Below are positions 17,296 to 22,769 of a stretch of 64,000 nucleotides of DNA, piece by piece (within the stretch, counting starts at the first letter, position 1; every line of letters starts with the position of its first letter). The translations under genes and the position numbers were made by a program. Source of the stretch: DASVTR01 sp036387475 (GTDB lineage: Bacteria; Acidobacteriota; Blastocatellia; Pyrinomonadales; Pyrinomonadaceae). The stretch is from the NCBI GenBank assembly GCA_036387475.1, contig DASVTR010000018.1, positions 232,425-296,424 on the forward strand, in the 5' to 3' direction. The notes below the pieces were generated by a model, which was not told where the DNA came from, searched no databases, and was given only the letters and a program-made list of their open reading frames with translations.

Positions 17296-17520
17296 TCAAA
17301 CCTGCACCACCATTTGATTTCTTTCCCGGTCGGCGGCGTAGCCATAGCAAGCCAGAATGTCTTCTCTGGTGAGATATGGAAAATCGTCGAGCACTTCCTG
17401 CTCTGTCATCCCTGAAGCGAGATACGAGAGGACATCATAAACGGTGATGCGCATATCTCGAATACAAGGTTTTCCGCCGCGCTTGCCGGGTTCGATAGTA
17501 ATAATATCCTTATAGTTCAT
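17296..17520 (-). CDS. DUF433 family protein (antitoxin-like), no partner toxin
   Basis: The 74-residue protein matches DUF433: GGKPCIRDMRITVYDVLSYLASGMTEQEVLDDFPYLTREDILACYGYA, a small helical domain often encoded beside a PIN-like DUF5615 toxin (VapB45-like systems). Here the following gene (17026-17283) is not DUF5615, so the protein appears to be an orphan or to have a non-standard partner. Confidence 0.8.
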   Translation of the reverse strand: MNYKDIITIEPGKRGGKPCIRDMRITVYDVLSYLASGMTEQEVLDDFPYLTREDILACYGYAADRERNQMVVQV

Positions 17521-17596
17521 GCCCGCGATTTTAACACTTTAAGCGAGCAACAGGGCAAAACTTTAGTGGCAGAGCCATAAATTATAATCTTCTTGA

Positions 17597-17995
17597 GCCT
17601 CACGCTATCGCCTCGCGAATCTAGCCCTTAACCGCTTGCGCTCCAACTGGCTCAACCCGCCCGAATGGACGCGCACCGAAGTCCTGGAATTTCCCGGCTC
17701 GCTCGATGGCCCTTGGGCGCGTTACGTCGAAGCGGCAACGGAGGGCGGAGTGGGCCTCGTTCGCTATCCGCGACAGGTCGCAAAGGACGAAGCCTCGGCC
17801 CAACAACTAGCGCGCCGCACCCTGACCAACCTTTACAACCAGCGCCCCACATGGCTCGACCAAGCGCACCGCACACTCGACGCCGCCGTCACAGCCGCCT
17901 ACGGCTGGGACGCAAACATCAACGACGAAGAGATTCTCGCCCGCCTCCTCGCCCTCAATCTACAGCGTGCGGCTGATGCCAACCCTGAGAGCTAA
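17597..17995 (+). pseudogene. C-terminal remnant of a large type IIG/MmeI-like DNA methyltransferase
   Basis: The frame opens after a stop at 17594-17596 and has no good start; a TTG is at 17636. The residues match the extreme C-terminus of large SAM-dependent DNA methyltransferases (COG1002, MmeI-like): SNWLNPPEWTR, VRYPRQVAKDE, RTLTNLYNQRPTWLD and AAYGWDANINDEEILARLLALNLQRA. Catalytic NPPY and SAM-binding regions are absent, so the gene is a truncated relic. It is immediately followed by degenerate tandem-repeat DNA in the same frame. Confidence 0.7.
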
Positions 17996-18112
17996 TCTCG
18001 CAGGGCACGCTCAACATGCTTCCACACACGTAGCAACGCCCACACCCACACAGCACACGACCCTTCCCATCCCGCACACATTGACGCGCAACATGCACAC
18101 GCGTCGCCCCAC

Positions 18113-18501
18113 ACTGCGAACGACTCACCCCACCACGCGGACGATGATTCCCACACCGCGCACGACGCACTCCACACTGCGGACGATTAATCCTACATGG
18201 CGAACGATTGACTCAACACTGCGGACGACTCACTCCACAGTGCAAACGGGACACTCCACACTGCAAAAGACTCTCTCAACACTGCAAACGATTTACTCAA
18301 CGCTGCGTCCGGGTTACTTAACACTGCAAACGACTCACTCAACGCTGTGAACGACTCTTTCAACACTGCGAACGACTCTTCCAACAGTGTATCCGCGTCA
18401 CTCAACGGTGCGGACGACTCACTCAATGGTGCGTCCGCGTCACTCAACAGTGCGGACGACTCTTCCAACAGTGCGGACGAGGCACTCCACAGTGCGAACG
18501 G
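18113..18501. repeat. 21-bp minisatellite, about 18 in-register units
   Basis: Eighteen consecutive 21-bp units (18113-18490) and a partial unit follow without any indel. The consensus begins ACTGCGGACGACTCACTC and ends with AAC or CAC. Units differ by several substitutions. Because 21 is a multiple of three, reading frames show heptapeptide repeats: LNTANDS-like in one plus frame and ESFAVLS-like on the minus strand. The plus frame shared with the methyltransferase relic has stops at 18188-18190 and 18209-18211. Left of 18113 the repeat decays (recognisable to about 18060). Confidence 0.9.
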
Positions 18502-18610
18502 AAAGGTTTTTGGCCTAAAAGTGTACGGTTATCGTGCGGAAGCGGGCTTTGGACTGGAAATCGGGGAGTGGGTCATTTATATCTTTAAACAAATAGCGGG
18601 CCAGCTTTGA
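18347..18610 (+). CDS. possible heptapeptide-repeat protein made by the minisatellite
   Basis: Doubtful gene. The frame is the right half of the minisatellite read as LN(T/S/G)A(N/D)DS heptads (residues 1-50), then a unique segment VFGLKVYGYRAEAGFGLEIGEWVIYIFKQ with a hydrophobic C-terminus. It stops within the stem-loop at 18593-18625. No ribosome site is evident before the ATG at 18347. It could be a chance frame or the remnant of a longer repeat protein. Confidence 0.25.
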   Translation: MNDSFNTANDSSNSVSASLNGADDSLNGASASLNSADDSSNSADEALHSANGKVFGLKVYGYRAEAGFGLEIGEWVIYIFKQIAGQL

Positions 18611-18625
18611 GAACTGGCCCGCTAT
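18593..18625 (+). terminator. stem-loop, possible terminator
   Basis: 12-bp perfect inverted repeat ATAGCGGGCCAG (18593-18604) and its complement (18614-18625) with a 9-nt loop. The stem is GC-rich, but no clear T-run follows (GGTTTGT), so termination is only probable. Confidence 0.5.
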
Positions 18626-18642
18626 GGTTTGTATCGGGAGTA

Positions 18643-18852
18643 TTATGTTTTTGAACGTGTCTGTGACGGTGCTGTTCGAGTCCATTTCCCTGAGCACAAT
18701 CGGCAGAGGGTGGCATCCGACGGTGGTTCATGTAAGAGATGCTTTAAGGTGGACACGCGCAGACCGCAGACAGTACGAGTTTTATCGCTCATCTCGTGGT
18801 ACTTCTTAGCTTTCGGATTGAGCACCACGAAAAGTCTCTGTTTACCGCTCAA
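18643..18852 (-). CDS. possible small Cys-rich protein
   Basis: Weakly supported. The 69-residue frame has KYHEMSDKTRTVCGL, then TLKHLLHEPPSDATLCRLCSG: a histidine and three cysteines spaced as in small metal-binding proteins known from phages and actinobacteria. Both tails are basic. It lies in an otherwise gene-poor accessory stretch, with a 17-bp perfect inverted repeat 61 bp upstream. No homolog was identified with certainty. Confidence 0.35.
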   Translation of the reverse strand: MSGKQRLFVVLNPKAKKYHEMSDKTRTVCGLRVSTLKHLLHEPPSDATLCRLCSGKWTRTAPSQTRSKT

Positions 18853-18913
18853 ACACCTTCCTTTCCGGGCTAGCGTCTTGAGTATAGCGAATTGTCCGTC
18901 GGGCGCACAATAT

Positions 18914-18951
18914 GGTAGTGATTCAGTTTATTTCTAAACTGAATCACTACC
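18914..18951. repeat. perfect 17-bp inverted repeat
   Basis: GGTAGTGATTCAGTTTA (18914-18930) is exactly repeated in reverse complement at 18935-18951 with a 4-nt loop (TTTC). No T-run follows on either side, so a plain intrinsic terminator is unlikely. An operator for the minus-strand 18643-18852 frame or the relic of a mobile-element end are alternatives. It lacks the tandem-phrase structure of the other hairpins. Confidence 0.85.
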
Positions 18952-19075
18952 GAAAATCGTTGCCTGTTGCTTTATTCGGTTGGCGGAGCAGTGCTGTGCC
19001 GGTTTGAAGTGAAAAGCGGTAAAATGAAAGCCAGCGGCGGGCAGCTAAACGCCCTGCGACGGGTTTGGCGACTCA

Positions 19076-19846
19076 TCATTGGCGGCCATTGCCGCCAATC
19101 AGCCGCGCAAATTCCTTCTTCACTATCAGATAGCATTCACACGACACCTCTTCCAGCCCTTGACGGTCGAGGATGTTGATTTGACCGCGAAAGTATTTAA
19201 TCAAGCCATTGGCTTGCAGTTGGCCCGCCGCTTGTGTGATACCGGCGCGGCGCGTGCCTAACATGGAGGCGATAAACTCGTGCGTCAGCGCTAAATCTTT
19301 AGAATGCGAACGGTCTTGGCACATCAGCAGCCAGCGCACCAAACGTTGCTCTATGGAGTGGGCGTGATTACAGGCAGCGGTCTGCGCTATCTGCGTCATG
19401 AAGGCTTGCGTATAGCGCAGCAGTAAGTCCTGCATTTGCCCGCAGTCCTTAAATTCCTTCTTCAACACGTCGGCACGCATCCGCAGGGCGTCGCCCGGCA
19501 GTTGGACAATCGCCAACAGCGGAGTGCTGATGCTCCCCAGAAAGACGCAGACGCCAAACATCCCTTCGTTGCCCACCATCCCTACCTGAACGCTGCCGCC
19601 GTCTTCAAAAGTTGAGACCAGCGAGATTGTGCCGCGATTGGGGAAATAGACGTGCCTGATGGGCTGCTCAGGATGACACAGAACTTCGCCTAAAGAGAGA
19701 TTGACGGGTTCTAAATAAACTGCCAGGCGTTCGTATTCGTCGCGCGTTAGCGTGTTGAGGATTTGATTTTCCGTTGCCGGAAGTGATTCATTGAGCGCGG
19801 GCATTTGATTTGCTGTTGCGGGAGGCGTTGGTATAGCTGTGGACAT
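19076..19846 (-). CDS. Crp/Fnr family transcriptional regulator
   Basis: The 256-residue protein has a cyclic-nucleotide-binding-like beta roll (about 40-150; RHVYFPNRGTISLVS; VQVGMVGNEGMFGVCVFLG) and a C-terminal winged helix with EFIASMLGTRRAGITQAAGQL (about 195-215). The FNR-type iron-sulfur cysteines are absent, and the cAMP-contact RxES-type motif is not evident, so the ligand is unknown. The GNEGMFG pattern is typical of a Crp subgroup common in soil bacteria. The 255-bp divergent spacer to the receiver-domain gene contains a 16-bp palindrome. Confidence 0.88.
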   Translation of the reverse strand: MSTAIPTPPATANQMPALNESLPATENQILNTLTRDEYERLAVYLEPVNLSLGEVLCHPEQPIRHVYFPNRGTISLVSTFEDGGSVQVGMVGNEGMFGVCVFLGSISTPLLAIVQLPGDALRMRADVLKKEFKDCGQMQDLLLRYTQAFMTQIAQTAACNHAHSIEQRLVRWLLMCQDRSHSKDLALTHEFIASMLGTRRAGITQAAGQLQANGLIKYFRGQINILDRQGLEEVSCECYLIVKKEFARLIGGNGRQ

Positions 19847-19941
19847 TGGTAGCCTCTCTGTGTGCGTTTGCGCCCATCAAAGACAGCACGCGGCAGAAGG
19901 AGAGGTAGCCAGGCTAACCCAATGTCGAATGGAGCTTTTCA

Positions 19942-19957
19942 AAAGAACTTGTTCTTT
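19942..19957. promoter_or_regulatory. palindrome upstream of the Crp-family gene
   Basis: AAAGAAC-TT-GTTCTTT is a perfect 7+7 bp dyad with a 2-bp centre, 96 bp upstream of the Crp-type start and 145 bp upstream of the receiver gene. The size suits a dimeric Crp-family or other winged-helix protein; autoregulation is inference. Confidence 0.4.
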
Positions 19958-20101
19958 AGTTCGTAAGCAGTTTAACACACTTCGTCCGGAATGGACACTC
20001 ACTTTCGTCCGTCTCGGACAGAGCAATGTCATGCCCGTATAGACAGATAATCTTTAACGTGTGATACTCTTCTGTTCCGAATCAGGGAAGGTATCTAAGC
20101 G

Positions 20102-20509
20102 ATGAACACAGAACAGCCACACAAGGCAACAATCTTTCTCATCGAAGAAGACGACGAGACGCGTCCTTTACTCAAATACAATCTGCAAAGGGATGGCTAC
20201 CGCGTCATCGTTGCGCTGGACGAAGAGGATGCGCTGGAAAGGATAAACGGTGGGAATCTTCCAGCCGACCTCGTGCTCATCAACCTCGTCGGCAAATCAC
20301 CGGAAGAGGCTCTGCACATAGGGCGGCGTATCCGCCAACATGCCAGATATGACGGGCACACTCCGCTTGTCGTGATGGCCGAGAAGTACGGCAAAGATTT
20401 GGAAGGCACGGACGTTAACGTCAGCGGCAATGATTGGATCACCTATCCCGAAGACCACGAACAGTTGGAGAATCTGCTCGCACGCCTGCTCAACAAACTC
20501 TCCGCTTAG
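20102..20509 (+). CDS. receiver-like domain lacking the phosphoacceptor aspartate
   Basis: The 135-residue protein has a CheY-like layout: acidic pair at EEDDET (near 15-20), beta-3 reading LVLINLVGKS, and beta-4 LVVMAEK. The Asp expected in beta-3 (LLDL-type) is Asn, the beta-4 Thr/Ser is absent, and the beta-5 Lys position reads DWITYPED with Tyr. It therefore appears to be a pseudo-receiver that cannot be phosphorylated in the usual way. There is no output domain. A GGGAAGG ribosome site lies upstream, and the divergent neighbour is a Crp-type regulator. Confidence 0.75.
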   Translation: MNTEQPHKATIFLIEEDDETRPLLKYNLQRDGYRVIVALDEEDALERINGGNLPADLVLINLVGKSPEEALHIGRRIRQHARYDGHTPLVVMAEKYGKDLEGTDVNVSGNDWITYPEDHEQLENLLARLLNKLSA

Positions 20510-20654
20510 GGCAACACCTTCGTTCACGCTAAAAGATTGCACGCGTAATATGAGAATAATGCGCGCGTTCTCTTCACGAAGCGCCGCCGTAAACAAACCA
20601 CGCTGACCCCGCCACCAACGCCGCAGCCGTAATTAACCGTCAAGAGACGAAAAC

Positions 20655-20691
20655 AAGAGGCGGCGAGCATGAACAGTGCCCGCCGCCTCTT
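20655..20691 (+). terminator. Rho-independent terminator-like hairpin
   Basis: 11-bp GC-rich stem AAGAGGCGGCG (20655-20665) with its complement at 20681-20691, followed by CTTGTCTC. It lies about 145 bp after the receiver gene. Confidence 0.55.
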
Positions 20692-20784
20692 CTTGTCTCA
20701 GGACAACGCCTGTAGTATTGATGATTGAATATGGCGACCGTAGAATGTTAACTCAAGCATGGAAATCATCTACCCGCCATATGT

Positions 20785-20798
20785 TTTGACGCGTCAAA
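20785..20798. promoter_or_regulatory. 14-bp perfect palindrome before the YgiT-type gene
   Basis: TTTGACGCGTCAAA is a perfect palindrome ending 9 bp before the ATG at 20808 and overlapping the ribosome binding region. YgiT/MqsA-type antitoxins usually bind operators of this size, so an autoregulatory or borrowed operator is likely. Confidence 0.45.
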
Positions 20799-20807
20799 GG
20801 TGACGAA

Positions 20808-21056
20808 ATGAAATGCCTGGTCTGCAAACATAATCGCTTTAAGAAAGGTACTACAGTGCTGCCGATTGAACGCGGCAACGCGATCCTGCTCATCACTGAC
20901 ATACCTGCGCGCGTGTGTGAAAATTGCGGCGAGACTTATCTTGACGAAGAGACTGCGCAAGAGGTTCAAGACCTGGCAAACGAGACTCTCAGCGGTGAAA
21001 TCAGCTACGCTAAAGCGCGCGGCAAGCGAGAAGTTTTAGTCACCCCATTTCAATAA
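20808..21056 (+). CDS. YgiT-type zinc finger protein (MqsA N-domain-like), orphan
   Basis: The 82-residue protein has two CxxC pairs (MKCLVCKHNRF; ARVCENCGETYLDEETA) separated by a beta-rich segment (TTVLPIERGNAILLITDIP), the N-terminal zinc domain of MqsA/YgiT antitoxins. The helix-turn-helix C-domain of full MqsA is missing, as in many short family members. The usual toxin neighbour (MqsR-like or DUF4258) was not seen. It is flanked by two copies of a 25-bp direct repeat (20582-20606 and 21093-21117). Confidence 0.8.
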   Translation: MKCLVCKHNRFKKGTTVLPIERGNAILLITDIPARVCENCGETYLDEETAQEVQDLANETLSGEISYAKARGKREVLVTPFQ

Positions 21057-21156
21057 ATTCTCATCCAAGCACCAGACGCCGGACGCCTCCCGCGCTGCCG
21101 TAAAGAAACCACGCCGAGAACGGTGGTCGTCTCTCATAATCTTTTTGGAGGAAGCT

Positions 21157-21333
21157 GTGAAACTATTAAAAAAGCAAATTAAAATCGAACGCCCGCAGAA
21201 AGAGAACGTCACGCGCGAGCAGGCGTTAAAGCGTGTCAAGACTTTCCCCAGACGTAAGGAGAAACTAATTGCCGCTATCCGAGAGGGTAAGAATCGAGAT
21301 ATTCGTTCCTCACCTGCCAGACCCAATCTATGA
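21157..21333 (+). CDS. small basic protein of unknown function
   Basis: Not recognised. A strong GGAGGA site (21147-21152) points to the GTG at 21157, giving 58 residues: MKLLKKQIKIERP, then a charged helical segment VTREQALKRVKTFPRRKEKLIAAIREGK. The size and charge suit an antitoxin-like or nucleic-acid-binding peptide, but no family was identified. Confidence 0.5.
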   Translation: MKLLKKQIKIERPQKENVTREQALKRVKTFPRRKEKLIAAIREGKNRDIRSSPARPNL

Positions 21334-21398
21334 CCGGATACTTGAGTTCTCTTCTCCGTCTATCCGGTTTATCACGTCAAATAGATAGGTAGCGCCCA

Positions 21399-21503
21399 GC
21401 GCCCGAACTAATCCACCCCGCGTGAGCAGTATCCAATTTACACGGCGAGGAGCGATGATGAAAGGTATACTATCGCGGGGTCGAATTATATGAGTTGTTA
21501 GGC
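21399..21503 (-). other. attC-like integron recombination site
   Basis: Read on the minus strand, the site starts with the core GCCTAAC (21503-21497) and ends at GTTCGGGC, a GTTRRRY-type core with one inserted base, giving about 105 bp. The inside folds as an imperfect hairpin: CGCGGGGT (21474-21481) pairs over 8 bp with 21415-21422. GGTATACT (21464-21471) pairs with 21428-21434 leaving one bulged base, as in folded attC sites. A 29-nt apical loop remains. The antitoxin stop codon TAA lies inside the first core box, as in many cassettes. Confidence 0.6.
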
Positions 21504-21677
21504 TTTGACAGGTTCGCCAGACACTTCCTCCGAATCTTCTACTATTTGCCGCTGATATTTCTTTTGCAGTTCAATATAATATTCCACAACCTTCTGCGGG
21601 TCATGACTGTGCTCTTCGGAAATCTTGTGTCGTGCCTCTCTGATTCTCTCAATCGTCGGATCATCCTTCTGACTCAT
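21498..21677 (-). CDS. small antitoxin-like protein paired with the PIN toxin
   Basis: A 59-residue gene on the minus strand, starting MSQKDDPTIERIREARHK and continuing ISEEHSHDPQKVVEYYIELQ, with an acidic tail ending EPVKA. It overlaps the PIN gene by 17 bp and has a strong AGGAGG site inside the PIN coding region. The IRxxRHxISEEHxHDPxKxVEYY pattern is familiar from small proteins encoded beside PIN proteins in cyanobacteria and other bacteria, so antitoxin is the best guess. The stop codon forms part of the attC core box. Confidence 0.75.
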   Translation of the reverse strand: MSQKDDPTIERIREARHKISEEHSHDPQKVVEYYIELQKKYQRQIVEDSEEVSGEPVKA

Positions 21678-22149
21678 TACGCCCTCCTAACAATTCTAAA
21701 GGAGTCACCAGTAATGGGATATACAATCCAAGCATAGCATTAACTCGCCTGATATGACCAAATTTATTGGCATTCGCCAGATGACGGCAATTCCACGTCA
21801 GCAAGAAATCACACTTGTGAAAAGAAGCTAACGCCAGGTGCAACGCGTCTCCAACCGGGTCATCGGGCATCACCTTATGGTGAATATATGCTTTAACAAT
21901 TTCAGCAATTTCAGGCTCGACGGCTACGAGCAGCAGGTCACTGACTAATTCAATACATTTATCTTTGGTCAGATAAGAGCCGCTATCCAGTTCATCTAAA
22001 ACTGCTACGCTGGTAACGAGCAGGTAATCATTGCGAGACTCTTCCCACCATTGGCGTGTCCATTGCTGACGCGCCACCATCTCAGGCTCGGTACGAATCT
22101 CGTGATAGAAACTCGGAATAGAAGTCTCAATGTAAACCTTCGGCTTCAT
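21661..22149 (-). CDS. PIN domain toxin (VapC-like ribonuclease)
   Basis: The 162-residue protein shows PIN-fold acidic residues: YIETS (Glu8 in place of the usual Asp), LDELDSG (Glu53) and DDPVGDALHLALA (Asp101), followed by CDFLLTWNCRHLANA and LVTPLELLGG, a well-known PIN subfamily. PIN toxins cleave RNA with metal help and are held in check by a small partner, here encoded by the overlapping downstream frame. The start ATG at 22147-22149 has no ribosome site, and the promoter -10 box is only 10 bp away, so the message is probably leaderless. Confidence 0.85.
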   Translation of the reverse strand: MKPKVYIETSIPSFYHEIRTEPEMVARQQWTRQWWEESRNDYLLVTSVAVLDELDSGSYLTKDKCIELVSDLLLVAVEPEIAEIVKAYIHHKVMPDDPVGDALHLALASFHKCDFLLTWNCRHLANANKFGHIRRVNAMLGLYIPLLVTPLELLGGRNESEG

Positions 22150-22158
22150 CAGACGAAA

Positions 22159-22186
22159 ACTATACGCTGATTAGTGTGAAGTCAAA
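22159..22186 (-). promoter_or_regulatory. promoter of the toxin-antitoxin cassette
   Basis: On the minus strand, TTTGAC (22181-22186) and TATAGT (22159-22164) are separated by 16 bp. The -35 box lies inside the 13-bp terminal repeat of the cassette. The predicted transcript start is within a few bases of the PIN start codon. Confidence 0.55.
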
Positions 22187-22210
22187 GCCTAACGCCCAAA
22201 TTAAGCCGCC
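22187..22210 (+). other. half attC-like site at the other cassette boundary
   Basis: GCCTAAC followed by GCCCAAATTAAGCCGCC has the look of the core-plus-stem half of attC sites. The complementary half (a TTAATTT-type stem and a GTTRRRY box) was not found in the next 150 bp, so this is a broken or partial site. Confidence 0.45.
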
Positions 22211-22222
22211 GTCCGAATGCCT

Positions 22223-22702
22223 CTACTGCCGATACTGCCCCGCCGCTGGCTCGTAGCGCAGCAGGCTTCCGGCAGTTACGTTCTGCGGTAGCTCGTCAAC
22301 CGGAACAGGCACTTCGCCCTCCGCGTAAACGAGGACGGCAAATGAAGCGCCCTCTTCGCCTTCGTCCACGCGGTCAACCTCCACCTCATGCGCGCCCGCC
22401 AAGTGTTGCTTGATGAAGATGACAGACGCCAGCGGCCCGCGTATCCTGAGCCGCTCTGTGGCAGCAATCGCCGCGCGCAATTCATCCTCGCCAAAGGATT
22501 CCAACCCGCCCAGAATCTCGCGCACTTTCCTGTAAGTGAAATTCTCCGGCATCTCTTCCGGTAAAATGGAAGCTTCGGTCAATAAACTCTTTGCATTATT
22601 TGTCACTTTTTTTGCACTCCCTCCTGTACCCCGCCATCCGTCTGTTATAGAATCCAGTTTCACTCGCTTTCGCTCGTCGCGGGCGGCGCAGCCGGAATGC
22701 AA
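22223..22702 (-). CDS. DUF3006-like domain protein
   Basis: The 159-residue frame has a Ser/Lys-rich N-part and helical middle (YRKVREILGGLESFGEDELRAAI). Its C-terminal segment HEVEVDRVDEGEEGASFAVLVYAEGE then VPVDELPQNVTAGSLLRYE resembles DUF3006, a small beta domain often encoded beside or fused to ComEC-type metallo-beta-lactamase proteins. The divergent neighbour 67 bp away is such a hydrolase. The start is uncertain: family similarity begins only around residue 100, and internal starts are possible. Confidence 0.6.
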   Translation of the reverse strand: MHSGCAARDERKRVKLDSITDGWRGTGGSAKKVTNNAKSLLTEASILPEEMPENFTYRKVREILGGLESFGEDELRAAIAATERLRIRGPLASVIFIKQHLAGAHEVEVDRVDEGEEGASFAVLVYAEGEVPVPVDELPQNVTAGSLLRYEPAAGQYRQ

Positions 22703-22769
22703 ATAACTTGACTATTCCGGCCCGACGACCCTTTTGCAATTAACTTTTTAACGCCGAGGAACAGCGCCC

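Larger units (their letters stand above)
21497..22193 (-). mobile_element. integron-type gene cassette carrying a PIN toxin-antitoxin pair
   Basis: The two genes lie between inverted 13-bp copies of GTTAGGCTTTGAC (21497-21509 direct, 22181-22193 reversed), each containing a GTTRRRY-type core. On the minus strand the order is core box, promoter, PIN gene, antitoxin gene, then an attC-like hairpin starting at the antitoxin stop: the standard plan of an integron cassette. No integrase gene is in the window, so this would be an isolated cassette. It is short (about 0.7 kb) and lies in an accessory region. Confidence 0.6.

Noticed and set aside
18113..18501. CRISPR array
   Set aside because: Units are directly adjacent 21-mers with no unique spacers, and no cas genes are nearby; it is a minisatellite.
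20759..20803. 14-residue leader peptide before the YgiT-type gene
   Set aside because: No ribosome site and no sign of conserved sense; it cannot be told from chance.
21333..21368. terminator after the 58-residue gene
   Set aside because: An 8-bp stem with a 20-nt loop and no T-run is too weak.
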